From positions 1 through 35,753 of the forward strand of contig NZ_LZTA01000096.1 in NCBI RefSeq assembly GCF_001665875.1: a DNA stretch of 35,753 nucleotides, read 5' to 3'. Below the pieces are notes generated by a model. The model worked only from the letters and a program-made list of their open reading frames with translations, ran no database searches and was not told the DNA's origin. Shown one piece after another: positions 15,838 through 23,449 of this stretch. The stretch comes from Mycobacterium sp. 852002-40037_SCH5390672 (GTDB lineage Bacteria > Actinomycetota > Actinomycetes > Mycobacteriales > Mycobacteriaceae). The translations under genes were made by a program, and so were the position numbers. Numbering within the stretch: the stretch's first letter is position 1; every line of letters begins with the position of its first letter.

Positions 15838-16881
15838 ATGACCATGCGGATTGGACTGAGCATCAACTATGCGGGCGGGTTCAAGGACGTGGCCGCCGAG
15901 GTGGCCGACCTGGAACGCGCCGGGTTGGACATTGTCTTTGTCCCCGAGGCGTATTCGTTCGATGCGGTGAGCGCGCTGGGCTACCTGGCCGCCAGCACCC
16001 AACGGGTCGAACTGGCCTCGGGCATCCTGCAGCTCTACACCCGAACCCCCACCTTGACCGCGATGACGGCCGCCGGCCTGGACTACGTCTCCGACGGCCG
16101 GTTCACCCTCGGCCTGGGCGCATCCGGTCCGCAGGTGATCGAAGGGTTTCACGGTGTTCCCTACGATGCCCCGATCGGCCGGACTCGCGAAGCCATCGAG
16201 ATCTGCCGCCAGGTGTGGCGACGTGAGGCCGTGCAACACCAAGGCAAGCACTACACGATCCCGCTGCCCGCCGACCAGGGCACCGGGCTCGGTAAACCGC
16301 TCAAGCTGATCAACCAGCCTGTCCGAGAGCGTATTCCGATACTGGTAGCCGCGCTCGGGCCCAAAAATGTCGAACTGGCGGCCGAGATCGCCGAGGGCTG
16401 GCAACCGATCTTCTATCTGCCCGAGAAGGCGCAGGACGTCTGGGGGGATGCCCTGGCAGCCGGCCGGGCCAAGCGCGACCCCGGCTTGGGTGAGCTCGAC
16501 ATCTATGCCGGACCCGTCCTGGCCGTAGGTGAAAACGTCGAGCCGCTAAGGGAATTCGTCAAACCGCACCTGGCTCTCTACATCGGCGGAATGGGCGCCA
16601 AGGGCAAGAACTTCTACCATACCCTGGCCACCAAATACGGCTACGGCGCCCAGGCCGATCGGATTCAAGAGCTCTACCTGGCCGGTGACAAAGAGGGCGC
16701 CGCCAAGGTCGTGCCCGACGATCTGGTGCGAGACGTCAACCTGATCGGTACCCGGGAGTTCGTCAAGGAACGGCTGGCGGCATTCCGCGAGGCGGGGGTC
16801 ACCACGCTCAACGTGTCGCCCATCGCGTCCACGACGGCTGAGCGGATCAAGCTGATCGAGACGTTGCGCCAACTGGTTTGA
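15838..16881 (+). CDS. LLM class F420-dependent oxidoreductase (Rv3520c-like)
   Basis: A 347-residue TIM-barrel oxidoreductase of the luciferase-like monooxygenase class. In mycobacteria these usually use the deazaflavin F420. The N-terminus (Gly-Leu-Ser-Ile-Asn-Tyr-Ala-Gly-Gly) and the segment Asp-Ile-Val-Phe-Val-Pro-Glu-Ala-Tyr-Ser-Phe-Asp-Ala-Val-Ser resemble Rv3520c. The Gly-Arg-Phe-Thr-Leu-Gly-Leu-Gly-Ala-Ser-Gly-Pro-Gln-Val loop is the cofactor-binding signature. The substrate is unknown. It follows the SnoaL-like gene after five bases with an AGAAG ribosome site, and the operon is probably under the divergent PadR. It converges with the MFS gene at 16904. Confidence 0.9.
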   Translation: MTMRIGLSINYAGGFKDVAAEVADLERAGLDIVFVPEAYSFDAVSALGYLAASTQRVELASGILQLYTRTPTLTAMTAAGLDYVSDGRFTLGLGASGPQVIEGFHGVPYDAPIGRTREAIEICRQVWRREAVQHQGKHYTIPLPADQGTGLGKPLKLINQPVRERIPILVAALGPKNVELAAEIAEGWQPIFYLPEKAQDVWGDALAAGRAKRDPGLGELDIYAGPVLAVGENVEPLREFVKPHLALYIGGMGAKGKNFYHTLATKYGYGAQADRIQELYLAGDKEGAAKVVPDDLVRDVNLIGTREFVKERLAAFREAGVTTLNVSPIASTTAERIKLIETLRQLV

Positions 16882-16903
16882 TCGCCAACAATGGCCGTCC
16901 GGA

Positions 16904-18127
16904 TCAGGCCTGGCGGTGACTATCTCCGCGTAGCCGCCACGCTCTGGTGGCCGCAGCGGTCAAGGCCAGTACCGCCATCACGGACAGAATCACCACCGAG
17001 GCCGCGGGCCCGACGGTGACCAATATCAGCGGCAGGGCAAAGCCGACGTATGTGACGACGTAGAAGACCCCGGTCAGGGCTCCGCGCAGGTGCGGCGGGG
17101 CGGCGGCTTCCAGGTCGATCAAGCCTTCGCGCAGACACAGCCCCGATGCGCAGCCGAGGACCAGCAAGAGCGGTAGACCCAACGGCGGGGTCAGGGCCGG
17201 CGGCGCCACTGCGGCTACCGCGTAGCCGATCGCTGCCAGCACCGCGCCGGCGGTACCGGCCTGTGGGCCCCACCGGAGCGCGCGGGCCAGTACTTGAACG
17301 ACGCCGCTGACACCGTTGACGATCAGGGTGGCCGTGCCCGCCGCCATCGGAGCCGCGAGCTCGGTGTGCAGCCGGCTCGGAATTGTGACGAATCCCAGTG
17401 TCGCCGAGGCATATACCCACGGCGCTAGCGGCATGGCCCAACTCAAGGCGCGGCTGAATCCCCGCGCGGTCGGTGCGGCCGCCGCCTGACCCGAGTCAAA
17501 CTCGGTCGCCGGCGCGGTGACCTCGGTGCGTCGGGCCGCGCCGATGACGGCCAACGTTGCCAGCACGACGGTGGCGGCGGCGACACCAAACGACACCCGG
17601 ACGCCGGATCGGCCGGCCGACGCAATGAGCCCCCCGGCGAACGGTCCGAGGGCGAAACCGGCCGTGAGTACGGCTCCGGCGGTCGCGGCACCGGCGGGGC
17701 CTCTCAGATCTGAAGCCCATGCGGTGCACGAGCTGATGGCAAGACCCACACCGACCCCGACGATCAGCCGGCCCCACAACAGCGCATCCGGGTGCTGGGA
17801 CAGCAGCATTACCGCCGTCCCCACCAACGCGGCAGCCGCACCCGCCAGCGCCACTGACCGGCGCCCGAGCGCGTCCGACGTGCGTCCGCCGATGAGCAAC
17901 CCGGGAAGCAACCCCAGCGCATAAATGCCGAAAATCCCGTCGAGCGTGGGCGTGCTCAGATGCTCACTGTCGCTGATCACGGGCATCAGCCCGACGAAGT
18001 GGTTGGCGATCCATCCCGTTGCCAGCAGCAGAACCAACAGGCTGACGAACAGCGCCTGGGTCCCCACCGGTTCGTGCCCCGTTCGGACCCCGCCATCGTG
18101 GCCGGTGCGCACGTTCGACGAGGTCAC
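16904..18127 (-). CDS. MFS transporter, probable drug/metabolite exporter
   Basis: A 407-residue, 12-helix major facilitator. Motif A is seen as Gly-Gly-Arg-Thr-Ser-Asp-Ala-Leu-Gly-Arg-Arg after helix 2, and Trp-Gly-Arg-Leu-Ile-Val-Gly-Val-Gly-Val-Gly in helix 4. The middle loop is short and acidic. The general look is of an arabinose-efflux/YcaD-like exporter; the substrate is unknown. GTG 18127 has the very strong site GGGGAGGAG upstream, which settles the start against an in-frame codon at 18271. The N-terminal 22 residues carry two copies of a Val-Arg-Thr-Gly-His segment. It converges with the LLM gene 22 bases away. Confidence 0.85.
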   Translation of the reverse strand: MTSSNVRTGHDGGVRTGHEPVGTQALFVSLLVLLLATGWIANHFVGLMPVISDSEHLSTPTLDGIFGIYALGLLPGLLIGGRTSDALGRRSVALAGAAAALVGTAVMLLSQHPDALLWGRLIVGVGVGLAISSCTAWASDLRGPAGAATAGAVLTAGFALGPFAGGLIASAGRSGVRVSFGVAAATVVLATLAVIGAARRTEVTAPATEFDSGQAAAAPTARGFSRALSWAMPLAPWVYASATLGFVTIPSRLHTELAAPMAAGTATLIVNGVSGVVQVLARALRWGPQAGTAGAVLAAIGYAVAAVAPPALTPPLGLPLLLVLGCASGLCLREGLIDLEAAAPPHLRGALTGVFYVVTYVGFALPLILVTVGPAASVVILSVMAVLALTAAATRAWRLRGDSHRQA

Positions 18128-18360
18128 TGAGCTCCTCCCCTCCCCAACCCAAGGTGCATGCGCCGCCGACCGACGATGGTAGAACGCGTCGTCACCTGGG
18201 CAGTTATTCCCGCTCGACGCGATCGCACCGCTGGGGCGCCCCGATGTCACCGATTCGACGCCCTCCTGCAAACACCGCGTTCACCGCGCCGATCTCCATT
18301 CGGGGTTTGAAATCAGGCGATTTGGTGTACTGATACCACTACTCGCACCCAGGAAGGCAA

Positions 18361-18642
18361 ATGATGAAGTACATTGCGGCAGCCACGATCGCGATCTCCG
18401 TCTTGCTGTCCAGCGCGTGTTCGGCCTCACAGGTCATCAACACCGGCGGGGACACAAAGTGCAAAGACTTCACCACGCAGGACGAAAAGAAGCAGAACGA
18501 CGAAGTCAGCAAGATGCTCAAAGACAAGAGCGGTGCCGACCCGACCAATGTGGAAATTTCCGCAACGCGGCTCTCGGTGACGACGTACTGCCAGACCCTC
18601 GGCAAGCCGGACACCAAGATCTCCGAGGCACCACACGGCTGA
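18361..18642 (+). CDS. Small HdeA-like lipoprotein
   Basis: A 93-residue exported protein. It begins with a lysine, a hydrophobic stretch and the lipobox Leu-Ser-Ser-Ala-Cys, with lipidated Cys20. The mature part has just two more cysteines (34 and 77) and a sequence Cys-Lys-Asp-Phe-Thr-Thr-Gln-Asp-Glu-Lys-Lys-Gln-Asn-Asp. This resembles HdeA, the periplasmic acid-activated chaperone, whose single disulfide bridges a similar distance. A role in acid or cell-envelope stress is an inference from that likeness. AGGAAGG precedes two tandem ATG codons (18361 and 18364). A strong hairpin follows the stop, so it is probably a single-gene transcript. Confidence 0.7.
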   Translation: MMKYIAAATIAISVLLSSACSASQVINTGGDTKCKDFTTQDEKKQNDEVSKMLKDKSGADPTNVEISATRLSVTTYCQTLGKPDTKISEAPHG

Positions 18643-18662
18643 CGGCAACTGCCCACGGCGCG

Positions 18663-18690
18663 CAGCCGGTTCCCGCTCGGGAGCCGGCTG
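18663..18690 (+). terminator. Strong hairpin after the HdeA-like gene
   Basis: A 12-base stem (18663-18674 with 18679-18690) closes a GCTC loop, with one G-T pair and all other pairs Watson-Crick. It starts 20 bases after the stop codon and has no U tract, the tail-less form common in mycobacteria. Confidence 0.6.
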
Positions 18691-18898
18691 TCTGCGTCCT
18701 GAACGGCCGCCGACTTCCTCTACCGCGTCAAGGCAATCCGGGCCGCCACACTGCGCGACGGCGCGGTCCGGCCGAGCACCGCGGTGCTGCGCGACGCGGG
18801 GGCCAACCCGGCGGTAGGCGCGGGATTGGTTCGGGCGCAATAGGGCGGGCATTCGAATCATGATCAACTCAAACCTGGCGGCCCGCCGACGTCGTTCC
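18691..18898. other. Intergenic stretch with a start-less 46-codon open frame
   Basis: Between the hairpin and the ABC operon promoter, codons 18703-18840 (plus strand) stay open to TAG 18841 and read Ala-Ala-Asp-Phe-Leu-Tyr-Arg-Val-Lys-Ala-Ile-Arg-Ala-Ala-Thr-Leu-Arg-Asp-Gly. There is no start codon near the upstream stop at 18700-18702. This could be the tail of a lost gene; the family is not recognised. Confidence 0.25.
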
Positions 18899-18904
18899 TA
18901 GGCT
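18899..18904 (+). promoter_or_regulatory. Leaderless-type -10 element (TAGGCT) for the ABC importer operon
   Basis: TAGGCT ends exactly six bases before GTG 18911, and no ribosome site is present. The hexamer is identical to the one before the NUDIX gene. Confidence 0.6.
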
Positions 18905-18910
18905 GCGCGG

Positions 18911-19723
18911 GTGACCACGACCAATCTCGCGCCGGCACGCGTGTCACTTCGCGGCGTCAACCGAACGTTCGGAACGCATACCGTGCTGCACGACGTCGAG
19001 ATCGAAATCGAGCCGGGCGAGGTCGTCGCGTTGCTGGGATCATCGGGCAGCGGCAAATCGACGCTGCTGCGCCTGATCGCCGGCCTGGACGGACCCACCG
19101 GTGGGCGTATCGAGATCGACGGCGAGGCCGTCCGGGGCATCGACCCACGCTGCGCCGTCGTGTTTCAGGAGCCCCGCCTGCTGCCCTGGAGGTCGCTGTT
19201 GGCCAACGTCGAATTCGGTCTGAGACCGGGCACCGGACGGTCGAAAGGTTCGGCGGCAGTGCAGCATTGGCTGGATGTTGTCGGGTTGACCAAGTTTCGC
19301 GACCACTATCCGCGACACGTGTCCGGCGGTATGGCGCAACGCGCGGGCCTGGCCCGGGCGCTGGCCCGGCATCCCAGCGTTCTGCTGCTCGACGAGCCCC
19401 TGGCCGCCCTCGACGCGCTGACCCGCCTGCGGATGCAGGACCTGCTCGACACGGTGCAACAAGAGGCCGGCACCACCACGGTTCTGGTCACGCACGACGT
19501 GGACGAGGCAGCGATTCTCGCCGACCGGGTGCTGGTCCTGCGCGCCGACGCGACCGGCGGTGCGGGCATCGCCGCGGAATTCGACATCCCGATCCCCAAA
19601 CCGCGCGACCGTGGTGACCCGCGTATCACCGCGCTGCGCGATCAATTGCTGGAAGAACTCGGCGTCCCCCGACGCAGCAGTGACAGCCTGCGGTCCGCTG
19701 TCGAGGAGGAGACGAAAGCATGA
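18911..19723 (+). CDS. ABC importer ATP-binding protein (nitrate/sulfonate/taurine type)
   Basis: A 270-residue ATPase that powers uptake through the permease encoded two genes on. Walker A Gly-Ser-Ser-Gly-Ser-Gly-Lys-Ser-Thr is at 43-51, the Q loop at Val-Val-Phe-Gln-Glu-Pro, the signature Val-Ser-Gly-Gly-Met-Ala-Gln at about 137-143 and Walker B Val-Leu-Leu-Leu-Asp-Glu-Pro at 157-163. His in Val-Thr-His-Asp is the switch. The Gln-Glu-Pro-Arg-Leu-Leu-Pro-Trp sequence is typical of the SsuB/TauB/NrtD branch. The GTG start is leaderless-type. The stop overlaps the next gene by four bases (ATGA). The imported compound is unproven; aliphatic sulfonate is the first guess. Confidence 0.92.
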   Translation: MTTTNLAPARVSLRGVNRTFGTHTVLHDVEIEIEPGEVVALLGSSGSGKSTLLRLIAGLDGPTGGRIEIDGEAVRGIDPRCAVVFQEPRLLPWRSLLANVEFGLRPGTGRSKGSAAVQHWLDVVGLTKFRDHYPRHVSGGMAQRAGLARALARHPSVLLLDEPLAALDALTRLRMQDLLDTVQQEAGTTTVLVTHDVDEAAILADRVLVLRADATGGAGIAAEFDIPIPKPRDRGDPRITALRDQLLEELGVPRRSSDSLRSAVEEETKA

Positions 19724-20688
19724 TGAAAGGTCGCCGCCTGACCTCTATTTCGGTGATGGCCACGGTCATCGCGGTGTCCGGCTGTGGTTCGAACTCCGGG
19801 AATTCGGCCTCCAAAGACATCCACCTGGATTACGCCTACTACAGCCCGCTGAGCCTGGTGGTACGCGATCAGCATCTGCTGGAGAACCGCGGCTACAACG
19901 TCACGTGGGTGCTTTCGGCTGGCAGCAACAAGGCCAATGAGGGACTGCGGTCGAAGGCGCTGGACGTCGGGTCCACCGCCGGCTCCGCCGCGCTGGTAGC
20001 ACGGGCCAACGGGTCGCCGATCAAAGCCGTCGACCTGTACGCCGGGGGGGAGTGGACGGCCCTGATCGTCACCAAGGACTCGCCCATCAACTCGGTCGCC
20101 GACCTGAAGGGCAAGAAGGTCGCCGTCACCAAGGGCACCGACCCGTACTTCTTCCTGTTGCAATCGCTTGCGGCAGCGGGGCTTTCGCCGGGTGACATCG
20201 AGATCGTCAACTTGCAGCACGCCGATGGTAAAACCGCCCTGGAGCGCGGCAACGTCGACGCCTGGTCCGGATTGGATCCGTTTATCGCGGAGACCATTCA
20301 GCAGCAAGGCTCCCGATTCATCTACCGCAACCCGAATTTCAATACCTATGGGTTTTTGAACGCCCGGGAAGATTTCATCGCCAACCGTCCGGATTCGCTC
20401 CAGGCGGTGGTCAACAGCTATGAGGAGGCCCGCAAGTGGGCGAAGGCGCATCCCAACGAGTTGGCGGCATTGCTGGCCTCACAGGCGAACATCCCGCTGA
20501 GCGTGGCACAGGAGGAGTTGACACGGACATTGGTGGACATCGACCCGGTGCCGGGGGATCCGCAGCGCGCGATACTGACTCGGGTCGAGCCGCTCGCGTT
20601 GGCCGACTCGGATATCAAATCCGACGACGCCGGCCGCAACGCACTGAGCACCTTGATCGAGCCGAAGTACGTCCAGCAAGCGCACTGA
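19720..20688 (+). CDS. ABC importer substrate-binding lipoprotein (SsuA/NrtA-like)
   Basis: A 322-residue extracytoplasmic binding protein. The signal peptide ends in the lipobox Ala-Val-Ser-Gly-Cys with lipidated Cys22. The mature part has the two-lobed fold of the SsuA/TauA group, seen in Tyr-Ala-Tyr-Tyr-Ser-Pro-Leu-Ser-Leu-Val near its start, Leu-Lys-Gly-Lys-Lys-Val-Ala-Val-Thr-Lys-Gly-Thr in the middle, and Gly-Asn-Val-Asp-Ala-Trp-Ser-Gly-Leu-Asp-Pro-Phe in lobe two. It is translated by coupling with the ATPase (four-base overlap) and its own stop overlaps the permease start. The ligand cannot be read, but sulfonates or related small anions suit the family. Confidence 0.9.
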   Translation: MMKGRRLTSISVMATVIAVSGCGSNSGNSASKDIHLDYAYYSPLSLVVRDQHLLENRGYNVTWVLSAGSNKANEGLRSKALDVGSTAGSAALVARANGSPIKAVDLYAGGEWTALIVTKDSPINSVADLKGKKVAVTKGTDPYFFLLQSLAAAGLSPGDIEIVNLQHADGKTALERGNVDAWSGLDPFIAETIQQQGSRFIYRNPNFNTYGFLNAREDFIANRPDSLQAVVNSYEEARKWAKAHPNELAALLASQANIPLSVAQEELTRTLVDIDPVPGDPQRAILTRVEPLALADSDIKSDDAGRNALSTLIEPKYVQQAH

Positions 20689-21461
20689 CGCAGAAGGCCG
20701 GGCGGCCCGCGAAGTTACCGCTGGCGCTGGTTGGCCTGATCGTTCCGGTACTGCTGCTGGTGATCTGGCAGCTTGCCACCGCCGTCACCGGGTTTTTCGC
20801 CCCCAGCCAGCTGCCCCCTCCCGGTGATGTGGTGTCCGCGCTGGGCGGGCTGCTCAGGCACGGCGAGCTATGGACTCACCTGAAGGCCAGTGGTTCGCGG
20901 GTGTTGGTCGGCTACTTGGCCGGTGCCGGCATCGCGCTCGCGTTGGGTTCACTGGTCGGGCTGTCGGTCACCGTGCGCGGGCTACTGGCGCCTACCCTGG
21001 CCGCCTTCCGGACCGTGCCGTCCTTGGCGTGGGTCCCGTTGTTGCTCTTATGGTTTGGCATCGATGAGACGCCGAAGATTCTCATGGTGGCAATCGGCGC
21101 ATTTTTTCCCGTCTATACGACGACGGCATCGGCACTTTCCCACATCGACCCCTACCTGCTGGAGGTCGGACGAGCCTACGGGCGGCACGGTGCCTCGCTG
21201 TTGTCGACGGTGATGCTGCCGGCCGCGGCTCCGGAGCTGGTGAACGGACTGCGGCTGGGCCTGGCGAACGCTTGGCTTTTCGTGGTCGCAGCCGAGCTGA
21301 TCGCGTCCTCGAAGGGACTCGGGTTCCTTCTCCTCGATAGTCAAAACACCGGCCGCACCGACGTGATGCTGCTGGCCATCGTGCTGTTGGCCGGCTTGGG
21401 CAAGCTCACCGACGGGGCCTTGGGCGCGGTGGAGACCCGGATCGTGCGCCGGCGCGGGTAG
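20685..21461 (+). CDS. ABC importer permease (SsuC/TauC-like), apparent CTG start
   Basis: A 258-residue membrane protein with about six helices and the cytoplasmic coupling loop around Leu-Pro-Ala-Ala-Ala-Pro-Glu-Leu-Val-Asn-Gly-Leu-Arg-Leu-Gly, typical of SsuC/TauC/NrtB permeases. It completes the importer with the two upstream genes. The start is unusual: in frame, no ATG, GTG or TTG occurs at a sensible place. The first GTG lies inside helix 1, and upstream codons run through the binding-protein gene as junk. CTG 20685 overlaps the binding-protein stop as CTGA, the same arrangement as an ATGA coupling, and yields a short basic N-terminus before helix 1. An error or true CTG start are both possible. 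Confidence 0.85.
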   Translation: MTQKAGRPAKLPLALVGLIVPVLLLVIWQLATAVTGFFAPSQLPPPGDVVSALGGLLRHGELWTHLKASGSRVLVGYLAGAGIALALGSLVGLSVTVRGLLAPTLAAFRTVPSLAWVPLLLLWFGIDETPKILMVAIGAFFPVYTTTASALSHIDPYLLEVGRAYGRHGASLLSTVMLPAAAPELVNGLRLGLANAWLFVVAAELIASSKGLGFLLLDSQNTGRTDVMLLAIVLLAGLGKLTDGALGAVETRIVRRRG

Positions 21462-21623
21462 CCCGCGTCGGCAGACAAGCGGGCGGTGAGCAACTGCCAG
21501 ACGGTGACCGAGTACACGATCCCGCGCTCCCATGCGCCATCGGGGAGCAGGTACGGACTTGCCGTTACTCCGTCGTGGCCGCCATGCTTTCACGCGGGGC
21601 CGGCTTACCCGCACAATAACGCG

Positions 21624-22604
21624 ATGCGGGCAGTGTGGGAGACCTGGAAAATCGCGGCGCATTCGTCACGCAGCGCTGCGGGTGTTCGTCGATGCGTGCT
21701 GACCACCGCGGTGCTGATCGCGCTGACGGGATGCGACCCGGCGCACCACCGCGGTGCCCCCGCGTCAGGCGGTGATTTTGCCGGTCCGGTCGAGATCGGC
21801 AATGGGCGGCACCTGTATCTCGAATGCCACGGAAAAGGCGGCCCGACAATCATTTTGGAGTCCGGCTATCACAACTCGTCGGATCCGTGGAGTCATTCCG
21901 ATGCCGCCGCGCCGGCAACAGGCCCGGCCGTACTGCCGGCGCTGGCCGCCGACCACCGCGTCTGCGCCTACGACCGGCCCGGCACCCTGCGCTACCCCGA
22001 CCCACCCAGCATCACCGACCGCAGCTCACCGGCTGCGATGCCGCGCACCGCGCAGGACGTTGTTCAGGATCTGCATGCGTTGCTCGGTGCCGCCCATCTT
22101 CGGAGCCCCTACGTTCTGGTCGGGCACTCCCTGGGGGGACTGTTCATCCGGCTGTATGCCCAGACCTATCCCGACCAGGTGCGGGCACTGGCGTTCGTCG
22201 ATGCGTTCCCGATCGAGATACCAAGCCTCTTGGGATCGGATTGGCCCACTTATCGCCAGTCCTTGGACCAGCCGTTGCCCCAGTTCGCGAATTCGCCTTC
22301 ATTCGAGGAAATCGACATCGAGAAGAGCGTCGCGCAGGTTGGCGCGGCCCCGGTTTTCCCGCCGGTCTCCACCGTCGTGTTGACCAGGACCGAGCCGTTC
22401 GCGATCCCCGGCACCGTTTCGCCCGAGCAAGGCGCCAAGTTGGAACAGGCATGGCGAGAGGCCTCGGCGGACCTGATCGCGCTGCGGCCACAGACACCGC
22501 ACATGATCGCGACCGGCAGCGACCACTTCATCCAAATTCACCAGCCCGACTTGGTTGCGGCCGGTGTACGTCTGGTGATGCAGAGGTCTGCCGAGAACCG
22601 CTGA
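21624..22604 (+). CDS. Alpha/beta hydrolase, probable lipoprotein
   Basis: A 326-residue exported esterase-like protein. A signal sequence with lipobox Leu-Thr-Gly-Cys places the lipidated Cys at residue 37. The fold signature is Gly-His-Ser-Leu-Gly-Gly with nucleophile Ser169. The oxyanion part is Leu-Glu-Ser-Gly-Tyr, and the catalytic His is probably in Gly-Ser-Asp-His-Phe-Ile-Gln near the C-terminus. The substrate is unknown; cell-envelope lipid or ester hydrolysis is plausible. ATG 21624 is preferred since the upstream in-frame codons encode an implausible polar stretch; GTG 21633 is an alternative. No clear ribosome site is seen. The cyclase gene follows after 25 bases. Confidence 0.82.
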   Translation: MRAVWETWKIAAHSSRSAAGVRRCVLTTAVLIALTGCDPAHHRGAPASGGDFAGPVEIGNGRHLYLECHGKGGPTIILESGYHNSSDPWSHSDAAAPATGPAVLPALAADHRVCAYDRPGTLRYPDPPSITDRSSPAAMPRTAQDVVQDLHALLGAAHLRSPYVLVGHSLGGLFIRLYAQTYPDQVRALAFVDAFPIEIPSLLGSDWPTYRQSLDQPLPQFANSPSFEEIDIEKSVAQVGAAPVFPPVSTVVLTRTEPFAIPGTVSPEQGAKLEQAWREASADLIALRPQTPHMIATGSDHFIQIHQPDLVAAGVRLVMQRSAENR

Positions 22605-22629
22605 GCAACGGCTGCGGCATACTCGGCCC

Positions 22630-23433
22630 ATGACCGTGCTGCTGGCCGTGGCCGCTTCGGCCGAATTCGCCGGCCTCGTCGCCCTCGCAGTCCTATTGAT
22701 CGTGTCGCGACGGCAGCTCAACGGAGCACGTGCCGCGCTCGAGCGCAGCCGCAGCCGCAGTGGCCGGCCAAGACGGCGCCGCGGGGTGGCGCCTTTCGCG
22801 ATCAGAACCGCCTTCAAGACGGCCGATTCGCTGCTGACGAAAGGTGTCGGCGCCACGGTGCGCAATTCGGTCGAAGATCTCGCCGGCTGGGCGCAGGTGG
22901 AGCGGCCCGATCTTGCCCGGCTCACCGCCAACGGCGATGTCGTCATCGCCTTCTCCGACATAGAGGATTCCACCGCGCACAACGAGTTGTTGGGCGACCG
23001 GGGATGGGTGAAGGTGCTGGACAGACACAACAGGCTCATCCAAAGATTGATCGACGACCACGGCGGTCACGTGGTGAAGAATCAAGGCGACGGATTCATG
23101 ATGGCCTTCGCCGACCCCCGCCAAGCCGTGCTGTGTGGTATCGGCGTGCAACGCGCCCTGCTCGAAAACACCGACCGTTGGGAGGGTATCCGCGTCCGCA
23201 TCGGCATCCATGTGGGCCCGTCGGTCAGGCGCGGCGACGATCTTTTCGGGCGCAATGTCGCGATGGCGGCTCGGGTTGCCGGACAAGCCCGAGGCGGTGA
23301 GATCCTCGTCAGCGAGCAGTTGCGCGACGTTATCGACGGCACACCGGGTATCGAACTCTGCGCCCCTGGCGAGTTCGAACTGAAAGGCCTGAAGGGAACT
23401 CACAATCTGTATCCGGTCAAGGTGTCCGACTGA
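22630..23433 (+). CDS. Membrane-anchored class III adenylate/guanylate cyclase
   Basis: A 267-residue protein with one N-terminal transmembrane segment (about residues 4-26), an arginine-rich linker and a C-terminal cyclase homology domain (about 100-265). Metal-binding aspartates are Asp110 (Phe-Ser-Asp-Ile-Glu-Asp-Ser-Thr) and Asp154 (Asn-Gln-Gly-Asp-Gly), and a base-contacting Lys is at 150. Arg215 matches the transition-state arginine. The transition-state asparagine position is Ala211 with Asn209 two residues earlier (Gly-Arg-Asn-Val-Ala-Met-Ala-Ala-Arg), a variant found in a subset of class III enzymes, so activity may be changed. No ribosome site is seen; CATACT six bases upstream suggests a leaderless message. 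Confidence 0.85.
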   Translation: MTVLLAVAASAEFAGLVALAVLLIVSRRQLNGARAALERSRSRSGRPRRRRGVAPFAIRTAFKTADSLLTKGVGATVRNSVEDLAGWAQVERPDLARLTANGDVVIAFSDIEDSTAHNELLGDRGWVKVLDRHNRLIQRLIDDHGGHVVKNQGDGFMMAFADPRQAVLCGIGVQRALLENTDRWEGIRVRIGIHVGPSVRRGDDLFGRNVAMAARVAGQARGGEILVSEQLRDVIDGTPGIELCAPGEFELKGLKGTHNLYPVKVSD

Positions 23434-23449
23434 CCGCGCGTCGCTCCGC

